Shown: one piece after another, positions 53,444 to 63,834 of the stretch
Layout of the letters: each line of letters opens with the position of its first letter
Position numbering within the stretch: the stretch's first letter is position 1
Source: Nannochloropsis salina CCMP1776
Lineage: Eukaryota > Sar > Eustigmatophyceae > Eustigmatales > Monodopsidaceae
NCBI GenBank assembly: GCA_004565275.1
Contig: SDOX01000009.1
Location: 644,007 to 708,006, forward strand
DNA: 64,000 bases
Direction of reading: 5' to 3'
Made by a program: the position numbers and the translations under genes
The notes under the pieces: generated by a model
Seen by the model: the letters and a program-made list of their open reading frames with translations, nothing else
Database searches by the model: none
What the model was told of the DNA's origin: nothing

Positions 53444-54721
53444 CTAATAGTCGTGCCTGGAAGAAGGAACGGCGTTGACTTCTTGAAACGGGTTTTCCCC
53501 CACCCGAGACCGTCCCCCCCGCGGCCCTGCCGTCTTTTGAATGTAAAAACAGGAATCGAAATACCTACTTTCCACCTCCAACCGATACGGCTCTTCAAAC
53601 CTGGACTCCAAGTACGCCCACCCTGACCCCGGCAGCCGGGCGTCGTGGGCAAAGACTCCCCAGGGTCCCCGTTCCCATCCCGCCTCTCCCCCTCTTCTGA
53701 CGATGGAGTACGACAGGTAGGGGTTGTATTTGTAACGGTAGGCCGCGGCCTGGAAACAGGGGACAAAGTCCGACATGATCATGGGCCGAACGTGCTCCCC
53801 CATGCCTCCTTGCGGGAGGTGCGAGTAGGCGGTCAGGGCTGGATTCACGAGCACTACAGGGGCCCCCCGCAATGTCGCAATGGCAGTGAGTCGCTGGAAC
53901 TCGGACACCTCCGCCAAACTCCCCGCCGCATTTTGCGGGACGAAAAAGACGACCATTTCAGGCTTGCTCCCAATGTCAATGCGCTTTGTTTTGGGAAAGC
54001 TTTTGGCGCTGCCGCCGAGGGGAAAGGAAGGGGCCCGGCGCTTCTTACCCTCAAATTCAGCGTATTCCTCGCTCTCTTGTCTTGGCCTCGACAAATACTC
54101 TATCTGCAGCTCATCCAACGCACCTCCTTGCCTCAAGCGTTTTTCTACAAAGCTGGCTTCTTCCCTCCGCCCAAACACAGCCACGACACGGTGGTACCCA
54201 TGATTCCGTAAGTTCAGCAGCACCTTCTCGTATAAAGGCAAATAGCGATGACTGACCGCACAGGACCACTCCTCGGACAAGTCATGTATGTCATCCAGTT
54301 GAAGGTCGACGCGGAGTCGGGGGGCTGATGTGATGAGGCTGGGGCCCGGTGTTATGGGAGAGGGACTTGCGGGTGGCCGGGACAATGAGGTTGAGACCGA
54401 GGCCGCGGCTTCCGCTTCTAGCTGACGATGCCGTGCGTCCTCCTCTATCATCCTTGCCACATTGGCAGCAATGTCGTCGGCCAGGCCCGAGGGTGTATCG
54501 GGAAAAGTAGGGAAAGTTCGCAGGGGGCGGCGGGGGAGTGCTCGGGTCGTGTACGGCAAGTACGCTTCCCCCTGAGATCCTTGGGGGTAAAACGAGGACG
54601 CAGGGCCAGCGTACCCAAATCCAGTTGCGTGAGTACATGACCCCAATCCCAATGCAACTCCTTGTAAGATGGTCAGGTCCAGCACGATCAGCGCGAATCC
54701 AAATTTAGTGCGCCCGCCCAT
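53444..54721 (-). CDS. DUF1995-domain protein with N-terminal signal peptide (probably plastid)
   Basis: DUF1995 proteins are mostly plastid proteins of algae and plants with no defined reaction. I chose the Met at 54721 over one 16 codons upstream (54769) because it gives a textbook signal peptide (GGRTKFGFALIVLDLTILQG then ALGLGS), as expected for the first half of a stramenopile plastid-targeting leader; GFGYAG follows. The ~425-aa intronless frame continues with a disordered segment, then the domain: RLRVDLQLDDI, KVLLNLRNHGYHRVVAVFGR, PEMVVFFVPQNA, LRGAPVVLVNPALTAYSHLP, MIMSDFVPCFQAAAYRY and RRGGEAGWERGPWGVFAHD. The order of a Gly-rich VLVNP strand, DFVP and a terminal PW-x-VF matches DUF1995. 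The C-terminal tail is basic. Plastid location is inferred. Confidence 0.75.
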   Translation of the reverse strand: MGGRTKFGFALIVLDLTILQGVALGLGSCTHATGFGYAGPASSFYPQGSQGEAYLPYTTRALPRRPLRTFPTFPDTPSGLADDIAANVARMIEEDARHRQLEAEAAASVSTSLSRPPASPSPITPGPSLITSAPRLRVDLQLDDIHDLSEEWSCAVSHRYLPLYEKVLLNLRNHGYHRVVAVFGRREEASFVEKRLRQGGALDELQIEYLSRPRQESEEYAEFEGKKRRAPSFPLGGSAKSFPKTKRIDIGSKPEMVVFFVPQNAAGSLAEVSEFQRLTAIATLRGAPVVLVNPALTAYSHLPQGGMGEHVRPMIMSDFVPCFQAAAYRYKYNPYLSYSIVRRGGEAGWERGPWGVFAHDARLPGSGWAYLESRFEEPYRLEVESRYFDSCFYIQKTAGPRGGRSRVGENPFQEVNAVPSSRHDY

Positions 54722-55429
54722 GGGTGGCTCCTGGCCGGTGGTAGATCTTTGTGTTGAGGATGTGCCCATAGAGCAGCTTCGATACTTTGAGGGTTGAGAA
54801 CCCTCAAAAGCCAGTCGATACGCGGGTTCCTAGTCTATATCTACGCGTGTTTCTAATCTGTGTCTGGGCATATGTACAGATCTATGGTAAGTTGCATGTT
54901 AGATCCAGAAGTACTCCAGAGTAGTCTCTAGCGGTTTCTTCCGCAGTATCATCATAGCCTCTACCTTTGTGCATCCATAAATACCGCCACTGACAGACAC
55001 AAGCGCCTCACAGGAAATCAAACATGCGAATAATAAATGCAGCGTGGGATGTGCAGGCTTTCTATGCTGCCCTTGTTGCCCATAAAATACATTTTGACAA
55101 TACTTATGCGAGTGTAGCAGCCTTGTTAAGAAGGGCACCAGCTTACTGAGGAACTCGCTTTTTTTATGTCGTCGAGACAAGCGATTTGTGTATTTCACAG
55201 GTAATTGGACAACCACTAAAAACCATCCTTCCCTACTTTTTATAATTTCACGGACGTAAGCTTGGCTGATTTCTGCCTTCAAAGTTGGTGATCATAGATC
55301 TTGCTTTATACGATCCATTCTCGGCCGTGCGAGCGGTCTCGGACACATAATGCCAAGCTATTGAGTCATACGCACCACTACCGCCCGCAGTGTCCCGAAA
55401 CCCATTATGGTAGTACTACTGGCGCGGTT
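54722..55429. other. Divergent intergenic region DUF1995 / TatD-like
   Basis: About 700 bp between divergent starts, AT-rich around 54840-55280. Includes the 48-bp in-frame extension to an alternative upstream ATG of the minus-strand gene at 54769. No other gene supported. Confidence 0.45.
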
Positions 55430-56521
55430 ATGTTTGATGTGCACGCCCACTTAACTGCGCAAGAATTATTGCCGGATCTAGACAGATTATTGACGGAAGC
55501 GTATAGGTACGTGTATCAAGAAAAATTACCGTAGCACTTTCCCTCTCTTTCCTCTCTTCCTCCCTGGTCCATTTAAGACTCTATCCTGTACACGAAAATG
55601 AAGGAAAGATCCGCAAATATCACAATGTAGCCATGTATGGAGCTCGTTGAACAGTGCGAAAGGCATTTTTCTCATTTAAGACCCACTTAAGCCTGGTAGC
55701 CCTGACACTCGATAACCCTTGAACACAGTGTCGGTGTCCGCGACATTGTTGTCGTCTCCGAGAATGTACGAGATGCAGCCTTGGTTCTAAACCTGCCGCC
55801 TTGTCAAAACGGCGTCCGGCTGCATAAGTCGTTAGGTCTTCATCCTGAACATGCATGTCTAAGTTCCTTGTCTACCGTGCTAAACCTCATCCGAGAGAAT
55901 CACACGAAGCTGGCCTGTGTGGGAGAAATCGGATTGGACTTCTCTCCGCACATCTTGGGGCAGGATGACGCCAAGGCTGTCAAAGCATTGCAACGGGAGT
56001 GTATGAGACAACAAGTAGAGCTGGCATACGAACTTGATTTGCCCGTAAACGTGCATTCCCGGGGAGCGGGGCACCACGCTTTGTCACTGCTGCGAGAAAC
56101 AGTGTCAGCATCAAGCGTTGCAGACACGCTAAAAACAACAGAGAGAGCCAGTAGTCAAGCAAGAACTAGGATGTATGAAGGTCGGGTCCGCGCCGTGATG
56201 CACGCATGGGACGGAAAGGCTAAATATGCAGCAGCGGCTGCTGCGGATTCCCAACAAAGCATTTATTTTTCGGTTCCTCCCTGTGCGTCACGCAGTCCTG
56301 TCATGATCAAGTGGATTGAACGCTTGCCATTGGAAAGTCTGTTACTGGAAACAGATTGTCCAGCTTTGGCGGCTGTGAAAGGAGAGGTCAACGTGCCTCG
56401 AAATTTGCAGCTGTCATTGCAAGTCATAGCCGCACATAAAGGAGTAGGACTGGATATTGTCCGAGAGATCACGCGGAAAAATGCAGAGGAATTGTTCGGC
56501 TTGCAAGCCGGGAAGGAATGA
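55430..56521 (+). CDS. TatD-family metal-dependent deoxyribonuclease (TATDN3-like)
   Basis: TatD enzymes are TIM-barrel metallonucleases. Exon 1 (55430..55506) encodes MFDVHAHLTAQELLPDLDRL with the metal-binding H-x-H. GTACGT at 55507 splices to AG at 55727-55728, restoring VGVRDIVVVSENVRDA directly after EAY. Exon 2 runs to the TGA at 56521, giving 289 aa. Further ligands are visible: KLACVGEIGLDF (Glu), LPVNVHSRGAG (His), VMHAWDG (His, family HCF/HAF position) and LLLETDCPALAAVKG (Asp). The C-terminal NVPRNLQLSLQVIAAHKGV and ITRKNAEELFGL close the fold as in TATDN3. Length is normal. All core ligands look present, so it should be active. Confidence 0.9.
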
Positions 56522-57297
56522 AGTGAAGAAATTTGTCAATCCCTTGAAAGGAAACGTTGTGGGCGACCTGATAATATGGCAACATGGCTACAAAAAAGAT
56601 ACTTTGACAGCATCTAACTGTTACAGACCTTGTTAAAAAAAGGATTCTTGAAGAAGGCCGCATCAAAATAAATTAGACCGCTGTGCATCAGGTTTTTTCA
56701 AATGTTTGGCAGGGACATGCAGACCTGCGTGTATCAAAAATCGGCCCATGTCACGACTCGATTGGATGTCTTTTTTTCCTTCAGAATCGAAAAGATGACT
56801 CGACGTCATTCTTTCCCAATGAATGCATCGTTTGACTGTTTGAGAACATTAATAATAATTATTGCCTTTGTGCGTCGTACAATTCATCCGTTGTGCCCAC
56901 ATGAAGAAGGATCGTATCGCCTCGATCTTCCCGCCATTCCCCCGTGCTTCTGGTTATGTGCACACACAGCAACGCATAACCACGAAATCAAAGCGTGCAC
57001 AAATATTTTTAAATTGATAAACCTGTTATTTGGTTTGAGGCATTAATCGCCTACACAATTGTCCATCACCGCCTTCACGACTGTGAGTCTGCAGCTTTTC
57101 CGTACGGCATGTTTTGTGTAAGTTGCCTCACCGCTACATCCAACATTCGCCGCGAACTTGCACCTCATTCGTAGGACTTCAGCAGCCAAAGGAGGGTGGA
57201 AAGGAGCATCATGCTTTTTCCTTTTTCAATCTTTGTGGGGATGGAGTCACGCCCATGCCTGTGAGAGGAAATATGAAAGACATGAAATAGCGTCCCA
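56522..57297. other. Intergenic region between TatD-like and SFI1-like genes
   Basis: 776 bp, AT-rich in the middle (56560-57050). No recognisable gene. The last 100 bases form the presumed leader of the SFI1-like gene. Confidence 0.45.
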
Positions 57298-60200
57298 ATG
57301 CAAAAAGCCGAGCCTCCTTTTGCCCGCATAGCCGATTTCCACTTTTCCCTTTCCTCTTCTGCTTCCTCCTCTCCCGATTCATCGTACTCCTCGACCCTGT
57401 CATTGCCTGCAGCCTCCTCCCTGCTTCCTCACGTGGCGTCGCCAGGATTTCTATCCTCGCCATCGAAATTCCATGACAGTGAGAGCGCCGACGACCAAGA
57501 CGTTCTGCACGAGGTGGAAGACGGCTTCGCCCGGCAAATGGACGCCCTCGAGCGCGTACACAAGCCCTCCATAGCTCCTGGATTCAGACGCACAGAGGCG
57601 CCTTTCACGGTGGCTGACGCGGTAGTGGGCGGGACAGGCCATTCCACTGGACCTCGGCAGCCCTTCCGCACTCCGCCAGCAAACGAAGCAGGGGAAGCTG
57701 TGGCAACAAGAAAGCCTGCGACAGAGTGGGAAAATAGAAAAGACTTGGAGGGAGGACATGGCGCGCAAGGTACTGCGGGATCAAATGTGCAGGTCCCACC
57801 AATTTCTGATGACTCGGACGACAGCGCCCCGGGCGGCCATGCCTCCCGCAGTAGCCCATTCCAAGGTAAACGCCGCACTCTCCACTCCCTCCGGCTACAC
57901 ACCTGCCGAGCCTTGACGCGGCATCGCCGGTTTATGTGCTTGGACGGCTTTGCGCAGTCCACGGCGATGCGGCGCACGCTCCGTTGCTGGCGGGGGCGGG
58001 GCTTGCAAGCCTGGTACGAAAAGACGGCAATTGCCTGGGCCGACGCGCGAAGGCAACAGCGTGCGCTCCGTTGGTGGTGGGAAACGGTCAAGCACGGGGA
58101 GAAGGGGCAGCGGGAGGCGGAGGCATTGGCGGGGACGCGGCATGCTCTTTCTGTGATGTCCAGGTGTTGGAAACGGTGGAAGACGAGGCACAGGCAACAA
58201 CGACAACACGAAGCAGCGGAGCAGGCAAGGGCGAAGGAAGAGGGCCGGACAGCGGACGTGGAAGCATGGAGGCGTCGGCGACAATTCCGGCGAGGGCTTG
58301 CGTGTCTTCAGGAGGGGGCCCAGCGTTATCGCAAGATGCTTCAAGGCCAGGCCTGGGGACGGGACAGACAGGTGCTGCACGGATGGATGGCGCTCCTGCG
58401 CGCGGGCGCAGCCTGGCGGCAGTGGCGAGCGACGGAGGTTTACCTGGGGAAGGTGGGGATGATGGCGTGGTGTGTGGGGAGGGCCACGCGGGCCGTAAGA
58501 CAATGGCGGACATGGGCCGAGGAGCACCGGGGGGCCCGCGAGAGGGTGGAAGCTGGAGACACCGGGTGGCAGAAGCGGCAGTTGGAGCATTCTTTGGCTG
58601 CCTGGCGCGCATGGACGCAGTCGAAGGGGTGCCAGGGCCGGAAAAGGCGGGAAAGTAACGCATGGTGGTACCTATGGCAGATACGTCGGGAATTCCATCG
58701 ATGGCGAGGGCGAACGGGAGGAAGCCGTCAAGGGAGGCGGGCGACGGAATGGAGGCTCTCGCGCGGGTGGCGGGTCTTGAGAAAGTGGACGGCAGGACGG
58801 CAAGAAGCGAAAAGGGTGCGGTTGGAGTGGGAGGAGGCATGCTGGCGGCGGAAGGCTTGCCAGGCGCTGCGGGTGTGGGAAGGGCTGGTGAGGAGGAAGA
58901 AAGAGGAGAGAGACCGGGGTAGGCGCTCGCTGGCATGGAAATGCAGCCGAGGCCAAGACCGATGCCTGCAACGATGGGCGCGACGGACAATGATAGACAT
59001 GTCGCAAAGGGCAAAGGTGGAGCGTGGCCAGCAAGCCTACGGGAAGCGAGGGGAGGAAAAGGGATGGGAAGCTTGGTCTGGGGAAACTCAGAGCTTGAAA
59101 GCCTTCCACGAGCAAGAGGAGCGGGCTGGTCGCCTGCGGGCTCACCGACAACTCTCACGTGCGCTGCAAAAATGGACCTGTGGTGCCTGGGAGCGTGGAG
59201 AGCAACGACGCTGGGCGTGGGAAAGAGGAAGGGAGGCGATGTGGCAGTGGAAAGAAAGGCGGGAAGCTGGGGCGTGGCGAGCCTGGAAAATATGGGCCGC
59301 CCGGCACCGACTCGAGCGAGCAAGACGGGTACAGCAGCAGGCGGAGGCGCGACAGGCCAAGCTTGTGGAGGCTGCTACGTCGTGGTGGAGGGGGGCCTCC
59401 ACTGGGGCTGAGGTGTGCACTTGGAGAACGTGCGCTGTGGGCAACAAAGGGCCAAAAGGACGACGACTTTTACCCCCACCCCGACCGTGGACGGGAGAAG
59501 ATATTCAAACAAGCCATCGCGGGATCAGGTTGGCAGGCGGGACGAGCTGGGGAGGGAGTGTTGACAATCGTCTCCGGAACCCGCGCCTCAATACAGTGAG
59601 TTGGCAAGGCCCGATCCACGATCGCATCGAACGAGACGGCCGGTCCTCGTTGGCTTCCTCTCTCCCCATCCCCCCCTTCTTGTCGAGCTCTAGCTCGGCC
59701 CATTCCACGCGCATAGGGCCTCGTTTTCAGCCTCGGCGTCCTTTAGAGCTGATGCTGGAGTCCTATGGTGTGCGTGTTCCGCCCTGGATCGCAGAGGAGT
59801 TGCGTACGCGGGAAGCGTCGGCAGTTGAAGAGGAAATTTCACAGACTTCCCACAGAAGAGCGAGGAAACCGAGGAAAGACCAGCTTTCGGCGTGCTCTTT
59901 TGTTCCTTCTGGTGGGAGGACAAGGAGCGTGGAGGACCGGCGCGGTGATCCGCCGGGCAAATCGATTACAACCCCCGCCCCACCCTTCTGCCCCCGCACG
60001 GACACTTTGGCGCCTACAGCCCCTCGTGATGTGTCCTCGACAGTCGGATGCTCACCCTCGTTTCCTGGAGTGGACGCTGTAGGCATCGACGCGCTGGGCG
60101 AGAATGGTCCCGACCTGGGTGCCGGTGCACTCGTGGCGAGCGCAGCAAAGTCCGGCATCGCCCTGCCTATGAAAGGGATGGAGAATGATGGAAGAAGAGG

Positions 60201-60861
60201 AGAGAGGGGAGAGCAGATGGAAGGACTGGAAATGGATGCGGTCTCGACTATCGTGTGGGAAAATGAAGGGGGAGAGGATCGGGAACGGGACACTCTGGAT
60301 GTGCAGGCCGGAGGGGGTGGCGACGGGGACACGGAGGAGCATGTGGGCGCATGTGAAAATGCCGAGGACATAGAGGGGGACGAATTGGACATCTTGGAGG
60401 CCCGTCTGAGAGATTGGATGATGGAGCGTGAGCGATTCGAGCATGCGCGCAAGGAATTCGAGTCCCGAAAGCAAGACAAACTCAAGCAGGAATGCCGGCA
60501 ACAAGAGCCTCCTTCCTCCGACTCCTCACTCTCCGCGGCCTCGCTCGACGCGTCCTCCTCCCATCCTATGGTACACCTCGACGTTCATACCTCTAACAGT
60601 CTCGAGGGCTCAGAAGTCCACAACACGGAGGGCCACAACTCTAGTGACAGGACCCAAAGAAGGAATCGGCGCCGAGAGGAACGGATGGAGGAGTTGCGCG
60701 ACGTGATGCGAGAGTATGTAATGTGGCAGCAAAAGACAATGCCTTTGATCAAAGCTGTCTATGAGAGAGTCCGTCGCAAGAAATTGCAACTTTCGGAAGG
60801 AAAGGAGACGACGATTGGAATGGTGAGTGGGGAAAGAGGCTTCGTGCAAGAGAAAACGTGA
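57298..60861 (+). CDS. SFI1-like Trp-rich helical repeat protein (putative centrin-binding scaffold)
   Basis: A single 1187-aa frame. After a Ser-rich N-terminus (to ~residue 200), residues ~210-700 are packed with Trp in a helical, Arg/Glu/Ala-rich background. Examples are ALRWWWETVKHG, VMSRCWKRWKTRHR, AWRQWRATEVYLGKV, AVRQWRTWAEEHRG, SLAAWRAWTQSKG and VLRKWTAGRQEAKR. The spacing of W-x2-W blocks, roughly every 25-40 residues, resembles the Sfi1 centrin-binding repeat (A-x7-LL-x3-F/L-x2-W-K/R), found in spindle-pole and basal-body scaffolds. A disordered section follows and a short coiled coil (LDILEARLRDWMMERERFEH) and another helix near the C-terminus. The repeats were recognised by eye; centrin binding is inferred. 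No intron is needed to keep the frame open. Confidence 0.65.
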   Translation: MQKAEPPFARIADFHFSLSSSASSSPDSSYSSTLSLPAASSLLPHVASPGFLSSPSKFHDSESADDQDVLHEVEDGFARQMDALERVHKPSIAPGFRRTEAPFTVADAVVGGTGHSTGPRQPFRTPPANEAGEAVATRKPATEWENRKDLEGGHGAQGTAGSNVQVPPISDDSDDSAPGGHASRSSPFQGKRRTLHSLRLHTCRALTRHRRFMCLDGFAQSTAMRRTLRCWRGRGLQAWYEKTAIAWADARRQQRALRWWWETVKHGEKGQREAEALAGTRHALSVMSRCWKRWKTRHRQQRQHEAAEQARAKEEGRTADVEAWRRRRQFRRGLACLQEGAQRYRKMLQGQAWGRDRQVLHGWMALLRAGAAWRQWRATEVYLGKVGMMAWCVGRATRAVRQWRTWAEEHRGARERVEAGDTGWQKRQLEHSLAAWRAWTQSKGCQGRKRRESNAWWYLWQIRREFHRWRGRTGGSRQGRRATEWRLSRGWRVLRKWTAGRQEAKRVRLEWEEACWRRKACQALRVWEGLVRRKKEERDRGRRSLAWKCSRGQDRCLQRWARRTMIDMSQRAKVERGQQAYGKRGEEKGWEAWSGETQSLKAFHEQEERAGRLRAHRQLSRALQKWTCGAWERGEQRRWAWERGREAMWQWKERREAGAWRAWKIWAARHRLERARRVQQQAEARQAKLVEAATSWWRGASTGAEVCTWRTCAVGNKGPKGRRLLPPPRPWTGEDIQTSHRGIRLAGGTSWGGSVDNRLRNPRLNTVSWQGPIHDRIERDGRSSLASSLPIPPFLSSSSSAHSTRIGPRFQPRRPLELMLESYGVRVPPWIAEELRTREASAVEEEISQTSHRRARKPRKDQLSACSFVPSGGRTRSVEDRRGDPPGKSITTPAPPFCPRTDTLAPTAPRDVSSTVGCSPSFPGVDAVGIDALGENGPDLGAGALVASAAKSGIALPMKGMENDGRRGERGEQMEGLEMDAVSTIVWENEGGEDRERDTLDVQAGGGGDGDTEEHVGACENAEDIEGDELDILEARLRDWMMERERFEHARKEFESRKQDKLKQECRQQEPPSSDSSLSAASLDASSSHPMVHLDVHTSNSLEGSEVHNTEGHNSSDRTQRRNRRREERMEELRDVMREYVMWQQKTMPLIKAVYERVRRKKLQLSEGKETTIGMVSGERGFVQEKT

Positions 60862-61716
60862 TGCGTACAGTCATGAATCATAAACAAGGTTGTAATTGTG
60901 GTGTACATAGAGACTGGTATGCAAAAGTCCAAGGGACACGCTGCTCCGGAATGTAGTCACGTGATGAAGTGTTAAATGTCAAGGCAGCGTTTATGACTTA
61001 CTACTTCAGCGTTCACTTAATAAAAGTGATAAAAAAAGTACCGTTTTCATCATTAAATTTTCTTAATATTACTACCATTGTTTCTTGCATGGACTATCAT
61101 GCCCTGACTATTTGATTTCTTCCTGTCAAATTGACAGAGTCTGTAATGCACGTATTTTCTTATCGTTTGACTATCGGATCTCTTTTAAAGAATTAACATC
61201 ATGTCCATCTGCAGTATATTGCCGGTGAGTGGTTGATGGATTAAAATTTCCAATTGAGAATCTTCACGCACACAAGTGGCCGTCTTTCAAGCAACTGGTA
61301 GACACTATACTGTATAAATCGTGAGACTTTACCTGCGCTTACCGAAGGCAATTGACTACGCCGCCGATCTTTACTATGACGTCACTGTTCAACTTCAACG
61401 GCCGAGCGCAGGCGGCTTAATAACAGACTGGACGGTACGAGCATCGTTCTTTTCAAAGCGTATACTGACCTGATGATCACTGAAACTTTTTAGCGTTACA
61501 ATTTCAATTAGATCGTAATTTCCTGCGATTCAAGATTGAAAATCGCTTTTGTAATGATAATTCTGCCCATTATAGAAGAGGCAAATTGTATCTCAAATTC
61601 GAGCTGTTGTTAACATTACCACCCATCCGCATACATACAAACCGGGAGATCTCAGCGCAAACAGGCGTTATGCTGCATTGAGGTAATTAAATTAGTCATA
61701 GTTACGAGTTACACGC
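60862..61716. other. AT-rich intergenic region
   Basis: 855 bp, the most AT-rich stretch in the window. It has repeated taaa/aatt tracts, a palindromic TGACGTCA at 61377 and tgtataaatc at about 61313 on the + strand. No open frame of interest. Likely the 3' flank of the SFI1-like gene and the promoter of the next one. Confidence 0.5.
61377..61384. promoter_or_regulatory. Palindromic CRE-type site TGACGTCA
   Basis: An exact 8-bp palindrome matching the consensus bound by CREB/ATF-type bZIP factors, 333 bp upstream of the ATG at 61717. Stramenopiles encode many bZIP factors, so it could be regulatory, but an 8-mer by itself is weak evidence. Confidence 0.3.
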
Positions 61717-63834
61717 ATGTTATCGAAGTCCCCAACTGCGTTCTCCTCTCCAGCCTCATCCATCCGAGCCATAGCCGCTACAGAAGTCGAGACTGACCAG
61801 ACGGAGTCCTTGCCAACGCCTGTTCGCTCTGCCAACGGTAATCTTGTACGCACACGAGAGTGGCATCAGATAAAGTGTTTTCACCAATATTTAATGGTCC
61901 GGCCGCATCAATCGGAATGGAAAGCTCTACACCAGAGCAAGGCGCAATGGATCGCCAATATGAAGCATTACAATCCTGTCCTTCGATACGACCGAGCCGC
62001 CGAACTATTTGGAGAACATTTTGAGCGCCTTGGAAATGGAGATCTATGGCGGATGCGATTTAATCGCCGCTCGGCTAATCCTTTGGAATGGATCTCGGTT
62101 GATTTTTTTAGTAAAGGCCGAGCATTGGATGCGTCTTTCCTTCGTTTTTTGATGGGGATGACATGGCAAATGAAGCCTCCTGCTTTTCGTGCAGCAGTGA
62201 GTCTAGAAGAATTTACGCGCGATCGAACCGAAGAGGAGGACAAGGAGGCGAAGGATACGTTTTTGTTGGCCCACAGATTCTTGTATGATAGCTGCCCCCA
62301 GGGGCTAAGGCTCGAATTTGTTGGGAATTTTAAAACGATTGAAAGTGAAGAGGATGATAAGAAAGATGACACAGAAGATTCGACAAGCTTTCGGCAGCAA
62401 AAACTGCGAATTTTTGTACAATTGAGGGAGTGGGAAGGGCGCGGTCTTGTTTCGATTACGGAAACTACCCTTACGTCCACATTCGTCTCGCTCGCACGTG
62501 AGGCATTGGATTTGGTCACATACGACTCCCCATTGCTCCCCTCCATCCTTCAAGCATTGCTCGCCCAACGCCCTGAGGCAATCCACCAATATCGGCGTAT
62601 AATCGCAAAAGAAGCGAACAGTCGCACATGCTTCTTTCGCTTATACAAAAACTCGCGCTTTCTCACCCTCTTCGGACCATTGAAGCCCGAGCTGGCTGCT
62701 CTCATCGAGTCAGCACCTGCGTCATACTATACAGCGTCGATGTCCTCTGCTCATTCCGATGGTATCGGAAGAATAACTTCCTCGAAGCGCACTCGCGCTC
62801 GGGGCAGCGTGTACACAGGATTCAAAAGGCGATCCGAGGGACATTACGCTACATCATCGAGAAGAAAGGAGCATGCCCGTCACAGTGGAAAGAATAGCAC
62901 CGATTTACAGAGGAATGGTGAAGAAGGCTTTTACTACTACTACGATGATGATGATGACCTGGGCGATGTGGGGGAGAAAGACGAAGTCGGGGAGACACAA
63001 AGGAGTCAAAGGCAGCGGAAAATGCGGCAAAAGAGGTGTGATGATGATGGCGAAGAATTGTTATCAAGCGTGGAGCCAGCTGTATGTCTAGCGAACACGA
63101 ACACTTCGCTGTATCAATCCTATGATCTAGTTGCTCAACAACCGCCCTCTTCCTTCTATGCCTCGATGAAGACGACGGCAGAGACTGCAGATTCCCATTT
63201 CATAGCTTCCCCTCTGGATGACGTGACCACAATTTCCTCTTCAGGGGCTTCTACGGCTTGCCTTGGCCCCCTCATAGCAATCGATTCAGAAACTCCCGCA
63301 TGGATACACGACCTAGAGAACTGCGTCAATAGTTGGTTCCCTCACATGCGAGAAGGAGACGATAAAACATTATACGAAGCGCCGACAGACCCTGACGACG
63401 TGTTTGAGAAGTGGTGTAGGGAGAATATGGTGGTCTCTGGGGCCGGACAATGCAATACAAACAAAGATGCCAGCAGCTTGGGTGTACACGGCAATTGTAC
63501 CTCTTATCCAATGCATGCACAAGCAGAGGCCTCTACAGTGCACAAAGAGCAGGCGACATCTCCCTTCTCGGTCGGGAAGTACCCGTCGACAGTCAGTCTA
63601 GTACGCTCAACTGCGTCGTCCTCCTCCTCCACCACGGTGGCGACCCTGGTTGAAGTGGGCGAAGAAGAAATCGGGTTTCCAGGGGCGTGGAAAGCAGCAA
63701 AGGGAAACGGCTTTGACCTTCCCAAGCCAACGCAATGTAAACCACAAACAAAAGAGGCACAGCATCAAGAAGAAGAACGATTTTGTTCGCTAATGCTCAA
63801 AAGTATGGATTCGAGAGACACGCCACAAGCCTAG
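61717..63834 (+). CDS. Unrecognised 705-aa protein
   Basis: I do not recognise a family. The frame starts at an ATG after an AT-rich leader and ends at TAG. Residues ~45-210 look globular (REWHQIKCFHQYLMVRPHQS, NPLEWISVDFFSKGRALD, FLRFLMGMTWQMKPPAFR). A further ordered part runs to ~330 (LRIFVQLREWEGRGLVSITE, SRTCFFRLYKNSRFLTLFGP). The rest is low-complexity, with a Tyr4-Asp5 stretch at ~408 and Ser/Thr-rich sequence. There is no signal peptide or membrane helix. Codon usage is visibly more A/T-tolerant than in the GC-rich neighbours, which could mean a young or lineage-specific gene. LRIFVQLREWEGRGLVSITE followed by LAREALDLV is suggestive of a beta-sheet/helix domain, nothing more. Confidence 0.6.
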   Translation: MLSKSPTAFSSPASSIRAIAATEVETDQTESLPTPVRSANGNLVRTREWHQIKCFHQYLMVRPHQSEWKALHQSKAQWIANMKHYNPVLRYDRAAELFGEHFERLGNGDLWRMRFNRRSANPLEWISVDFFSKGRALDASFLRFLMGMTWQMKPPAFRAAVSLEEFTRDRTEEEDKEAKDTFLLAHRFLYDSCPQGLRLEFVGNFKTIESEEDDKKDDTEDSTSFRQQKLRIFVQLREWEGRGLVSITETTLTSTFVSLAREALDLVTYDSPLLPSILQALLAQRPEAIHQYRRIIAKEANSRTCFFRLYKNSRFLTLFGPLKPELAALIESAPASYYTASMSSAHSDGIGRITSSKRTRARGSVYTGFKRRSEGHYATSSRRKEHARHSGKNSTDLQRNGEEGFYYYYDDDDDLGDVGEKDEVGETQRSQRQRKMRQKRCDDDGEELLSSVEPAVCLANTNTSLYQSYDLVAQQPPSSFYASMKTTAETADSHFIASPLDDVTTISSSGASTACLGPLIAIDSETPAWIHDLENCVNSWFPHMREGDDKTLYEAPTDPDDVFEKWCRENMVVSGAGQCNTNKDASSLGVHGNCTSYPMHAQAEASTVHKEQATSPFSVGKYPSTVSLVRSTASSSSSTTVATLVEVGEEEIGFPGAWKAAKGNGFDLPKPTQCKPQTKEAQHQEEERFCSLMLKSMDSRDTPQA

